Positions 19,448 to 26,874 of a stretch of 64,000 nt of DNA are shown here, one piece after another. The stretch spans positions 22,960-86,959 of the forward strand of contig ONEK01000017.1 in the NCBI GenBank assembly GCA_900316855.1. Reading direction: 5' to 3'. Position 1 is the first letter of the stretch. Every line of letters starts with the position of its first letter. The DNA comes from an uncultured Lachnospiraceae bacterium. GTDB lineage: Bacteria > Bacillota > Clostridia > Lachnospirales > Lachnospiraceae. The notes under the pieces were generated by a model that was not told the DNA's origin, made no database searches, and saw nothing but the letters and a program-made list of their open reading frames with translations. Both the position numbers and the translations under genes were made by a program.

Positions 19448-19794
19448 AAAAAAAGTCGCCTCCTTGATTCGCACTTTTTAGTGAAGTACGACAAGCGGTG
19501 ACTGTACACACTCCCGTGCGTGTCCTGTCTCTTTCAAAAAGAGAACGGCTTCAGCACTGCTTCGAAGCCGCACCAGGACGCTTATCACGTCGTTTCTGCA
19601 CTGGGCAGACGGAAAACCACCCTTTCGGATGCTATGGTACAGTGACTTGTCGTCATATGTTAGGGCTATTACGTCAGCCAGGTCATTGCTGACTGCCCCC
19701 AGACATTCGCTCCACGGAGTTTTCCGGATTTCCAGGCTATTGCCGCCCTCCGGTAACCTCTCGCTTCACAGCTATCATGTCACAGCGATGATAA

Positions 19795-19823
19795 GTATAC
19801 TCGAAGTTCCGGCGCGATGCAAG
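19795..19823 (-). promoter_or_regulatory. Promoter of the S10 operon
   Basis: TTGCAT and TATACT are exactly 17 bp apart on the minus strand. The predicted start near 19788 gives a leader of about 340 nt before rpsJ. The leader (19448..19788) contains stems such as CGGCTTC...GAAGCCG but no reading frame I recognise. Confidence 0.8.
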
Positions 19824-19899
19824 AACTTTTTTCTCCGTTTTTACCAAATTTTTGCAGAGCGCTTTGGCGGATTTTGCGCAGGGCAGTTAGTAAACCCGG

Positions 19900-19961
19900 G
19901 GAAGGCTTCCCGCTCCTTTGCAAACGGCCGAAAGCGTTTGCTCCGAAGCGGGAAGCCTTCC
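19900..19961. repeat. Nested perfect hairpin upstream of the S10 promoter
   Basis: Outer arms GGAAGGCTTCCCGCT and its complement (15 bp) enclose an inner stem GCAAACG...CGTTTGC whose loop carries CCGAAAG. The same apical CCGAAAGCGT core appears, in the other orientation, in hairpins at 20147..20196 and 20232..20302. Confidence 0.85.
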
Positions 19962-19978
19962 TCGAGCATCTCTTCATG

Positions 19979-20034
19979 ATTAAGGTGTCAAAAGTATTTT
20001 TCAAGGCAAAATGACATACGAATTGCTTCGCAGC
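19979..20034. repeat. Dispersed 56-bp repeat, copy 2
   Basis: It differs from copy 1 (1112..1167) at a single base. It lies 156 bp upstream of the S10 promoter, beyond the nested hairpin. An ATG inside opens a 39-codon + strand frame of doubtful meaning. Confidence 0.85.
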
Positions 20035-20146
20035 TTCGCTGCTTCCGCAATTCTGCAAACATCCGAAATCCGCCTTTCGGGCAAGCCCGAAGTCGATTTG
20101 GTACTTATGACCCTTATGTCATCTTCATAAACATAGCCGCCCGGTG

Positions 20147-20196
20147 TTCCGGGTCCCGGAACGAACGCTTTCGGTCGTCCGGGACGGAACCCGGAA
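20147..20196. repeat. Two-part hairpin with CCGAAAGCGT core
   Basis: TTCCGGGT pairs with ACCCGGAA, and inside it CCCGGA with TCCGGG. The loop contains, on the minus strand, CCGAAAGCGTTCG. It lies between the putP terminator and the repeat copy 2. Confidence 0.75.
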
Positions 20197-20231
20197 TGCG
20201 AAGAAGGCGGATCTGCACCTGTCACAGCAAA

Positions 20232-20302
20232 GCCGCCCCGGGCTCTGGTTCCGGACCAGACGCTTTCGGACGGCTGGGACGGAGCTTAAAGCCCGGGGCG
20301 GC
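20232..20302 (-). terminator. Terminator of putP
   Basis: Perfect 13-bp arms GCCGCCCCGGGCT and its complement begin 7 bp after the putP stop. The loop region carries a smaller CTGGTCCGGAACCAG stem and the CCGAAAGCGT core. Only TTTG follows on the minus strand. Confidence 0.65.
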
Positions 20303-20309
20303 GGAAGGA

Positions 20310-21842
20310 TCACTTCATTGCGCGGACTGCATCGAACTCGTCGACGAGCTCCTTCTCCGGCGCCGGCGTTGCGAGCGACACGGCGACGTTGACCGCGAGT
20401 GCAATAAGGAACGCCGGCAGCAGCTCGTAAATGTTCCACAGCCCGCCGAGCGGCCGCACCGCGAACTTCCATACGAAGACCAGGATGCCGCCCGTCAGCA
20501 TGCCCGTGATGGCGCCATAGCGGTTCGACCGTCTCCAGAACAGGGCGAGGAGCACGATCGGTCCGAACGATGCGCCGAAACCGGCCCAGGCAAACGACAC
20601 GATCTGGAAGACGGAGCTGTCAGGGTCCCAGGCCATGAACACGCCGATGATGGCAATGACTATAAGGCTGATCCGGGAGATAAGGAGCATCTTCTTCGCA
20701 TCAATTCTGAAATGGAAGAACTCCGACAGAATATCATTGGAGACAGAGCTCGATGCAGCCAGCAGCTGCGAATCTGACGTCGACATGGTCGATGCCAGGA
20801 TGCCGGACAGAACGACGCCCGCGATCAGCGCTGGAATAATACCATACTGTGCGAGGAGCTGTGTAATCTCCACAATGATGGTTTCCGATGCGGAGCCCTG
20901 CAGGGGATCAACCCTGCCTGCTGCCGTCATGCCATAGCCGACGATGCCGATGATGACCGCAATTGTCATGGAGATGACAACCCAGACGGACGCAACCCTG
21001 CGCGAGAGCTTCAGCTTGCTGTCATCCTCGATAGCCATGAAGCGGAGCAGGATGTGCGGCATGCCGAAATAGCCAAGTCCCCAGGCAGCGGTCGAAACGA
21101 TGGTCAGTGCACTGTAAACGACGGAGCCCCCGGTCGACGGATCGTAGCTGTGGGTCATGGAAAGGTAGCCCGGCAGGGAACGGGCGTTTTCGAGGACCGC
21201 GCCGATTCCGCCCGCCTGCACATTGCCGAAGATGAGAACGATCACCAGGGCGGCGCTCATGACGATGGACTGAATGAAGTCTGTCGTGGAGGCGGCAAGG
21301 AATCCGCCCATCGCCGTGTAGAAAATAATGACTGCAGCCGACAGGATCATGGCAGCGTGGTAATCCACGTCAAACAGGGAATTGAACAGCTTGCCGCAGG
21401 CCGCGAAGCCTGAGGCTGTATAGGGGACAAAAAAAACGATAATCCAGACAGCCGCAATAAGGGTCAGGATCTTCCTGCGGTCGCCGTAGCGGTTGGAAAA
21501 GAACTCCGGCAGCGTAATGGATTTGTTATGCTCTGTATAGCGGCGCAGGGGTTTGGCTACAATGAGCCAGTTGAGGTAGGTCCCGGCAGCCAGGCCGATC
21601 GCTGTCCAGCCCGCATCCGCAATGCCGGACAGGTACGCAACCCCCGGCAGTCCCATCAGGAGCCAGCTGGACATATCCGATGCCTCCGCACTCATGGCGG
21701 TGACAAACGGTCCGAGCTTTCTTCCGCCCAGGTAGAAATCTCCCACCGTTTCATTTTTTTCCGACAGCTTGATCCCGACGCCTACCATCAGCAGAAGGTA
21801 GCCGACCAGTGAGACCAGCATGGCAATCTGTTCGCCTGACAT
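20310..21842 (-). CDS. putP: Sodium/proline symporter PutP
   Basis: This is a 510-residue sodium:solute symporter with about 13 membrane helices. The PutP hallmark SAEASDMSSWLLMGLPG lies at about residues 50-66, and the sodium-site region STSDSQLLAASSSVSND near 355. It imports proline with sodium across the plasma membrane. GGAGGAGAG precedes the ATG. It is a single gene inserted between the str-type and S10 operons. A related substrate cannot be excluded, but the hallmark favours proline. Confidence 0.9.
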   Translation of the reverse strand: MSGEQIAMLVSLVGYLLLMVGVGIKLSEKNETVGDFYLGGRKLGPFVTAMSAEASDMSSWLLMGLPGVAYLSGIADAGWTAIGLAAGTYLNWLIVAKPLRRYTEHNKSITLPEFFSNRYGDRRKILTLIAAVWIIVFFVPYTASGFAACGKLFNSLFDVDYHAAMILSAAVIIFYTAMGGFLAASTTDFIQSIVMSAALVIVLIFGNVQAGGIGAVLENARSLPGYLSMTHSYDPSTGGSVVYSALTIVSTAAWGLGYFGMPHILLRFMAIEDDSKLKLSRRVASVWVVISMTIAVIIGIVGYGMTAAGRVDPLQGSASETIIVEITQLLAQYGIIPALIAGVVLSGILASTMSTSDSQLLAASSSVSNDILSEFFHFRIDAKKMLLISRISLIVIAIIGVFMAWDPDSSVFQIVSFAWAGFGASFGPIVLLALFWRRSNRYGAITGMLTGGILVFVWKFAVRPLGGLWNIYELLPAFLIALAVNVAVSLATPAPEKELVDEFDAVRAMK

Positions 21843-21880
21843 AATTTTTTCTCTCCTCCCGTCTTTCTTCCTAATAAGTA

Positions 21881-21899
21881 TTACATACGCTGTATGTTA
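21881..21899 (-). promoter_or_regulatory. Palindrome upstream of putP
   Basis: TTACATAC-GCT-GTATGTTA forms an almost perfect dyad 39 bp before the putP start, next to a possible -10 box (TAATAC). It may be an operator; no regulator is known. Confidence 0.35.
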
Positions 21900-22015
21900 C
21901 AGCCGCAGACGGCACGCGGGGCGGACGCCCCGCCGGGCTTCTGTGCATTGAACCTATCATACTTTATGCGGATGGCCGTTTCAATACTTTACAACGATAA
22001 AGCGCATAATTTCTT

Positions 22016-22043
22016 TTGCGCCCGAACCCGGACATGCTATGAT
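22016..22043 (+). promoter_or_regulatory. Promoter of the methyltransferase gene
   Basis: TTGCGC and TATGAT are 16 bp apart, with TG one base before the -10 box. A strong stem (GCGCAGCAGGAG with CTCCTTCTGCGC, one mismatch, 22058..22086) lies in the leader. Confidence 0.5.
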
Positions 22044-22105
22044 GTAGAAAACAACAGGCGCAGCAGGAGGAAAGCTCCTTCTGCGCCGTGCAGGGGGAAT
22101 CCTTT

Positions 22106-23050
22106 ATGTGGGCAGCGAAGCGGTGGAATGATTATCAGGTTCTTGACACGTCAGGAGGGGAAAAGCTTGAGCAGTGGGGCGCGTATCGCCTGATCCGCCC
22201 GGATCCGCAGGTCATCTGGAATACGAAACGGTCTGCTGAGTGGGATCGGATCAACGCGCATTACCACCGGAGCCATAAAGGCGGCGGCGAATGGGAATTC
22301 TTCGACCTTCCCGAGGAATGGGTCATTTCCTATCCGCTGCAGCTGCAGCCGTCCGCGGATGACGCGGAAGGCAGTACCGGGCAGGGTGCGTCCGGCTGCC
22401 GCGAGCTGCACTTCGGCCTGAAGCCGTTTTCGTTCAAGCACACAGGCCTGTTCCCGGAGCAGGCGGTGAACTGGGACTGGTTTGCCCCGATCATAGCCCG
22501 GGCACATGCAGAAAACCCGGATCGCGGGATCCGGGTCCTGAATCTGTTTGCCTATACCGGTGCCGCTACCATCAGCGCCGCTGCCGCCGGAGCCCGTGTG
22601 ACGCATGTGGACGCGTCCCGTGGCATGGTCAGCTGGGCAAGGGAGAACGCGGCGATTTCCGGCCTGTCCGATGCGCCCATCCGCTGGCTCGTGGATGACT
22701 GCACGAAATTCGTTGAGCGGGAAATCCGCCGCGGCAACACCTATGATGCCGTCATTCTGGATCCGCCTTCCTACGGGCGCGGACCCAAGGGTGAAATCTG
22801 GAAGATGGAGGACAGCATTTACGGCTTCCTGCTGCTCATTCGGGAGCTCTTAAGCGAAGATCCTCTCTTCGTGCTGCTCAATTCCTACACAACCGGTCTG
22901 CAGCCTGCCGTTCTGTCCTATCTGCTGCATGAGTCACTCGATCCCGCACACAAGGCAGCAGTCGAAGCAGACGAAATCGGCCTGCCGGTTGCTTCCAGCG
23001 GGCTCATACTGCCGTGCGGGGCTTCCGGACGCTGGATCGCTGTCCGCTGA
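22106..23050 (+). CDS. Class I SAM-dependent methyltransferase (rRNA methyltransferase-like)
   Basis: This 314-residue protein has a C-terminal Rossmann methyltransferase domain: motif I LNLFAYTGAAT at 145-155, acidic HVDAS at 167-171, and the catalytic-type DPPSYGRG at 219-226. The layout resembles RlmI/RlmK-like nucleic-acid methyltransferases (PF10672 type), though the PUA domain is not evident. The N-terminal 120 residues (HFGLKPFSFKHTGLFPEQ) look like the partner region of that group. The ATG at 22106 follows GGGGG at good distance; a GTG 18 nt upstream is less likely. The target base is unknown. Confidence 0.8.
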   Translation: MWAAKRWNDYQVLDTSGGEKLEQWGAYRLIRPDPQVIWNTKRSAEWDRINAHYHRSHKGGGEWEFFDLPEEWVISYPLQLQPSADDAEGSTGQGASGCRELHFGLKPFSFKHTGLFPEQAVNWDWFAPIIARAHAENPDRGIRVLNLFAYTGAATISAAAAGARVTHVDASRGMVSWARENAAISGLSDAPIRWLVDDCTKFVEREIRRGNTYDAVILDPPSYGRGPKGEIWKMEDSIYGFLLLIRELLSEDPLFVLLNSYTTGLQPAVLSYLLHESLDPAHKAAVEADEIGLPVASSGLILPCGASGRWIAVR

Positions 23051-23124
23051 AGCGGCGCCACGGATGTTGACCATTTTGATCAACAACCACTCCCGGTCAG
23101 CCCTGCAGCAGCCCGATGCCGGAA

Positions 23125-23916
23125 TTACTCCTCCCTCCGGGCGGTATCACGGCCCTGGTCAATCCTCGTCCGGATCTGCTGCATGCGCATATCCAGCTGG
23201 TTGATCAGCTCGGCGGAATATTTCAGCTCCTCCGTCACGGATTCCTGATCGGGAATTTCCTGCTTGTAGCTCATTTTGTGCTCCACACTCGCCCAGAAAT
23301 CCATGGCGATCGTGCGGAACTGCACCTCGACCCGGACCTGCTTCTTTTCATCTGTGAGGAAGATCGGAATTTCCAGAATCAGATGAAGGCTGCGGTATCC
23401 GTTATCCTTCGGGTGACGGATGTAGTCCTTTTCCTCAATCAGTGTCACGTCATCCTGCCGCAGCAGGCAGTCTCTCAGCTTATAGATATCGTCAATAAAG
23501 GAGCAGATGACGCGGATGCCTGCAACGTCATTCAGGTTGGCCCGGATATTGTCCACCGAGAAGGGAATCCCCTTGCGGCGCAGCTTGCCGAAGATGGACG
23601 CAGGCGTCTTCAGCCTCGATTTGATGGATTCAAACGGGTTGCGGTTCTGCTCCAGCGACAGTTCCTTGTCCAGCACCTCCAGCTTCGTGCGCGTCTCACT
23701 CATGGCGCAGGAGTAATACATCATCAGCTGACGGAACTCCCTCATTTGACCGGTCAGGTCAAGGAGTTCCTCCACTTCCCCCGCGGAAACGTCCTTCAGG
23801 TCCAGCTTCTGCAGATCCTGCAGGTCAACGTGCTGCTCCAGGTAGCTGTGGATCCTCTCCGTTGATTCCTGTACGGAATCCGGAATGTTTTCTGTTTTTT
23901 CCTTCTTTCTGGCCAT
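23125..23916 (-). CDS. Small alarmone synthetase, RelQ/YjbM type GTP pyrophosphokinase
   Basis: The 263-residue protein has one RelA/SpoT synthetase domain without hydrolase or ACT parts. Key segments are RLKTPASIFGK (101-111), NDVAGIRVI (129-137), YRSLHL (174-179) and VEVQFRTIAMDFWASVEHK (196-214). It should make (p)ppGpp or pGpp from ATP and GTP/GDP. No clear ribosome binding site precedes the ATG at 23916. It is convergent with the methyltransferase gene and downstream of maf. Confidence 0.9.
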   Translation of the reverse strand: MARKKEKTENIPDSVQESTERIHSYLEQHVDLQDLQKLDLKDVSAGEVEELLDLTGQMREFRQLMMYYSCAMSETRTKLEVLDKELSLEQNRNPFESIKSRLKTPASIFGKLRRKGIPFSVDNIRANLNDVAGIRVICSFIDDIYKLRDCLLRQDDVTLIEEKDYIRHPKDNGYRSLHLILEIPIFLTDEKKQVRVEVQFRTIAMDFWASVEHKMSYKQEIPDQESVTEELKYSAELINQLDMRMQQIRTRIDQGRDTARREE

Positions 23917-24035
23917 AATAATTCGTTAGTCCGGGTCCGCCGGTCTTCCTGCAAACGCCCGCACTCTCTGCGGCGTCTGTTTCCACGGCGCGGACCGGTG
24001 TGTGAGCCCGGCACTCCGAAGACACAGCTCTCCGG

Positions 24036-24653
24036 TTAATGCTCCCCGGTTTCTCCTGGAATCCCCGGCGGAGCCTGAATGAGCTGAAGGCGCGTAAGCT
24101 CGTGGTACAGGCGGGAAACCGGAAGGCCCACTACATTGTTGTAGCTGCCTTCAATACCTTTCACATATTTGCGGAAGGTGCCCTGAATGCCATAGGCGCC
24201 CGCCTTGTCCATCGGCTCGCCCGTCGCGATATAGTCCTCCACCTCCTGCCCCGTCATGGGGTAGACGCTGACTTTTGTCCCGCTAAAGAAGACGTCTTCA
24301 CCTGTGGAGCCGTCTTCCCGGCGCCACAGGAGGCACACGCCGGTCATGACACTGTGATCGTTTCCCTGCAGCAGGGTGAGCATCCGGTGTGCGTCATCCC
24401 GGTCCTTCGGCTTTCCCAGGACACAGCCGTCCGCCACGACAATAGTGTCCGCCCCGATCACAAGGACCGGGCCGGTCTCTTTCCCATAAATCTCCCGTGC
24501 CTTGTGACACGCCAGCTCCCGGACGCGGTCCTCCGGTTTCCTGGCCGCGGAGATTTCCTCACCCTTCGCGGGTAAAATTTCAAAGTCCTGATAAATGGTA
24601 TGCAGCAGCTCTTTTCTTCTGGGTGAGCCGCTTGCCAGAATTACTCTCATCAT
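24036..24653 (-). CDS. maf: Maf family nucleotide pyrophosphatase
   Basis: The 205-residue Maf/YhdE-type house-cleaning enzyme hydrolyses non-canonical or pyrimidine nucleoside triphosphates. The signature ASGSPRRKELL occurs at residues 7-17 and GADTIVVADG near 67-76; the dTTP/UTP versus m7GTP subtype was not decided. The start (ATG ATG) has no ribosome binding site and follows closely on a terminator hairpin, within whose loop a TATAAT lies on the coding strand. Confidence 0.9.
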   Translation of the reverse strand: MMRVILASGSPRRKELLHTIYQDFEILPAKGEEISAARKPEDRVRELACHKAREIYGKETGPVLVIGADTIVVADGCVLGKPKDRDDAHRMLTLLQGNDHSVMTGVCLLWRREDGSTGEDVFFSGTKVSVYPMTGQEVEDYIATGEPMDKAGAYGIQGTFRKYVKGIEGSYNNVVGLPVSRLYHELTRLQLIQAPPGIPGETGEH

Positions 24654-24663
24654 AAGCGCAAAA

Positions 24664-24709
24664 TAAAACGGCAGAACTCCTATTTATTATAAGAGACTTC
24701 CGCCGTTTA
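24664..24709 (-). terminator. Terminator after the unknown gene at 24771
   Basis: AAACGGCGGAAGTCTC pairs with GAGTTCTGCCGTTT (few mismatches), followed on the minus strand by TTTTATTTTG. It sits directly ahead of maf. Confidence 0.6.
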
Positions 24710-24770
24710 ATGAACTGTTTCCGGTAAAATTGCTTCCCTTCCGGTCGGGACAGGTCCGCCTGTCCTTCCG

Positions 24771-25277
24771 TTATGCCTGCGCTTCCCGGGGGTCCTGTGC
24801 GTCAGCCCCGTCCTTCAGCTCCCCTTCATCAATGGCGGAATCAATGAGCTTCATGAGCTCCAGTGCGCTGCGGAAATAGACCTTGCGATTCTGCTCCGCC
24901 CAGACTACCTGCCCCTGCCAGGTTGCGTTCTGTCTGTATTTCACCTGCACAATGAATGTGCCCATGTTGCCGTTCTTTCCTTCCAGGTCTTTCATCACCA
25001 TCTGCCTCTCTTTCCGGTTTCCGAATTTACTTTCCTCCGGGACAGCCTTGCCGGCAAAGGATCTCGGCAGAGTGGACCTCTGCGGGAAATCCAGATCATC
25101 CAGGAACGCATCGACCCTGCGCAGCAGTTCCATGGAATTGCGGAATTTCTGCGCTTCCAGATGGTACTGATCCCAGATCCTGCCCTGATAGTCACCGTCG
25201 TATTTGTTGTCGATACCAATTACTACAAGATTCGGAGCAAACAGCTTGTTCCTGCCCGCAACCTTATTATCGCTCAT
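24771..25277 (-). CDS. Conserved-looking protein of unknown function next to the BTAD regulator
   Basis: I do not recognise a named domain in these 168 residues. The protein is soluble and charged; the C-terminal half contains FIVQVKYRQNATWQGQVVWA and FRSALELMKLIDSAIDEG, which look like a compact conserved alpha/beta domain. The N-terminal part is variable. AGGGAAAG precedes the ATG. It follows the BTAD regulator by 84 bp, and the gap holds the same ATCATAA/ATCATAT direct repeat found upstream of the regulator gene, so joint control is likely. Confidence 0.75.
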   Translation of the reverse strand: MSDNKVAGRNKLFAPNLVVIGIDNKYDGDYQGRIWDQYHLEAQKFRNSMELLRRVDAFLDDLDFPQRSTLPRSFAGKAVPEESKFGNRKERQMVMKDLEGKNGNMGTFIVQVKYRQNATWQGQVVWAEQNRKVYFRSALELMKLIDSAIDEGELKDGADAQDPREAQA

Positions 25278-25319
25278 ATACTTTCCCTAAAATACGAGTC
25301 ACAGTATAGCAAAACTCTC

Positions 25320-25338
25320 ATCATAAATTTGATCATAT
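25320..25338 (-). promoter_or_regulatory. Direct-repeat operator, site D
   Basis: ATCATAA and ATCATAT occur 12 bp apart (read on +), one base from a -10-like TATACT (minus strand, 25313..25318) for the unknown gene. The same spacing is seen at 26672, 26701 and 26821. Confidence 0.5.
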
Positions 25339-25361
25339 CGTCCGCAAGTATTCCCGGGCGT

Positions 25362-26582
25362 TCAGGAAACCTCAGGCTGATAGTAGGAGCGCAGGTCAGC
25401 CAGCGAAACATTGCTGTAATTGACCTCTGCCCGCGTTCCCTCCTTCGCCTTCAGCTCACGCGAGATACGTCTCGCAACCACATCACAGCCCTCGCGGTTC
25501 GAGCCGACCAGCAGGATCAGGTACTGGGAGGCACTGTACTTCGTGAAAATGTCGCCTCTTCGCAGGGCGACTCCGATACAGCCCTTCAGGGTGTTGCTGC
25601 GCTCATCCAGCTTTTCCCTGTTCTGGATCGGCTTGCCTTCATAATCCACCAGTGTGCACAGGAGCAGGAAGACCGAATAGCCTGTTCTCTCCATGTTGCG
25701 TTCCAGGACATGATAGGTATCAATAAAGCTCGGATAGCTGCAGTAATACGCGCCGGATACTGGATCCTCCTGCAGCGAGGACTGGATCTCCGTAATCCTT
25801 CCCGGGGAAGACGTGATCTTCTGGCTCATCCTCCGGTAGTTTTCCAGCATCTTCTCGGACGGCGGCAGGCCCATTTCATCGGAATACTGATGAACAGTCT
25901 TGTCGTACAGCTGATAAGCCGCCTTGTAGTCCTCCTTCAGGATCAGAGCCTCGATCTGGTAAGCCTGCCAGTCATTGTCGGGATAAATCCTGCTGGCCTT
26001 CTCAAAGACGCGATACATGGCGTCATAATCGTGATTCGTCTTGTAGTAATTGCCAAGCCAGGAAGCAGCTTCATTGAATTTCTCCCGAAGCTGCACGGAG
26101 TCCGTGATAACCCAGGTCCTCGTAGACGCCTCAGGCAGAAGCTCGCCGCGGTACAGATCGAAGGCCGCGGAATAGGCCTTCCACTTGTCCTCGTCCGAGT
26201 CCGCGGAATGTGCCTTCTCCAGAGCGTCGGCAAAATCCTGCACGTCAATGCGCAGCGCAACGTCAGGGTCCGGAACATAGACCTTTCCCACCCGGACGAT
26301 ATAGTTCATCCTGGGAAGACCTGCCGCCACCATCTGCTTGCGCATCTGGAAAATCAGGTTGTTGAAGCTGTTGTTGGGATTGGAAAGCTCGTCATTGTCG
26401 TACAGGCATCTGACAATCTGGCTCTTCGATACGCCCTTCTCGCCCCTGAGCCAGACAATCTGCAGCAGCTGCACGAATTTCGCCGTCGTATTGCGGCCAA
26501 GCACAATTTCATCACCGTCATAGGTCAGGGAGAATCCTCCCAGCATGCGAACTTCCAGTGTTTTCATGGTCTCTTCCGACAT
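25362..26582 (-). CDS. BTAD-type regulator with degenerate GGDEF-like C-terminal domain
   Basis: The 406-residue protein begins with an OmpR-type winged helix (about 7-105: MLGGFSLTYDGDEIVLGRNT), followed by a helical BTAD repeat region (about 110-255) as in SARP activators. Residues 270-385 resemble a diguanylate cyclase domain: in GVALRRGDIFTKYSASQYLI the GGDEF position is occupied by SASQY (350-354), so cyclase activity is not expected. It may bind c-di-GMP, another ligand or a partner. Direct-repeat sites precede its own promoter (TATAAT at 26635..26640 on minus, weak -35). An ATG five codons later is an alternative start. Confidence 0.85.
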   Translation of the reverse strand: MSEETMKTLEVRMLGGFSLTYDGDEIVLGRNTTAKFVQLLQIVWLRGEKGVSKSQIVRCLYDNDELSNPNNSFNNLIFQMRKQMVAAGLPRMNYIVRVGKVYVPDPDVALRIDVQDFADALEKAHSADSDEDKWKAYSAAFDLYRGELLPEASTRTWVITDSVQLREKFNEAASWLGNYYKTNHDYDAMYRVFEKASRIYPDNDWQAYQIEALILKEDYKAAYQLYDKTVHQYSDEMGLPPSEKMLENYRRMSQKITSSPGRITEIQSSLQEDPVSGAYYCSYPSFIDTYHVLERNMERTGYSVFLLLCTLVDYEGKPIQNREKLDERSNTLKGCIGVALRRGDIFTKYSASQYLILLVGSNREGCDVVARRISRELKAKEGTRAEVNYSNVSLADLRSYYQPEVS

Positions 26583-26671
26583 AAAACCTCTGACTCCTGT
26601 AAAACTACGGTAAAATACCTTTCACTGTCTCCTCATTATATCGGAAGAATTATTAAATGAAAAGTGAAATT

Positions 26672-26719
26672 ATCATAAACCGGATCATATGAGTGCGGCT
26701 TTATGATTTTGTTTATGAT
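26672..26719. promoter_or_regulatory. Two facing direct-repeat operators upstream of the BTAD gene (sites A and B)
   Basis: Site A is ATCATAA/ATCATAT with a 12-bp period (26672..26690). Site B is TTATGAT/TTATGAT with a 12-bp period in the opposite orientation (26701..26719). Site A is centred about 53 bp upstream of the predicted transcription start of the BTAD gene, a position suited to activation. Confidence 0.5.
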
Positions 26720-26724
26720 TACAC

Positions 26725-26768
26725 AAAGTGATCCGCCAGGAATCTCCCAATTCCGAGCGGATCACTTT
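26725..26768 (-). terminator. Hairpin AAAGTGATCCGC, second terminator of the glycosyltransferase gene
   Basis: Perfect 12-bp arms AAAGTGATCCGC and GCGGATCACTTT enclose a 20-nt loop. On minus it is followed by TTTGTG. It separates the glycosyltransferase from the BTAD promoter region. Confidence 0.55.
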
Positions 26769-26783
26769 CTACCCTTATGGATG

Positions 26784-26819
26784 CAGCCCTTTGCTATGTC
26801 TGTATCATAGCAGAGGGCT
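26784..26819 (-). terminator. Hairpin AGCCCTTTGCTATG, first terminator after the glycosyltransferase gene
   Basis: Fourteen-base arms with one mismatch, about 55 bp after the stop. No long T-run follows, so function is uncertain. Confidence 0.4.
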
Positions 26820-26820
26820 T

Positions 26821-26839
26821 ATCATAAAACTGATCACAT
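26821..26839. promoter_or_regulatory. Direct-repeat motif, site C
   Basis: ATCATAA/ATCACAT with 12-bp period, like sites A and D. It lies just downstream of the glycosyltransferase stop, far from a start codon, so it may be an auxiliary site or chance. Confidence 0.35.
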
Positions 26840-26874
26840 GAAATACGGTTTTTGAATTCAGGTCAGAATTATGA

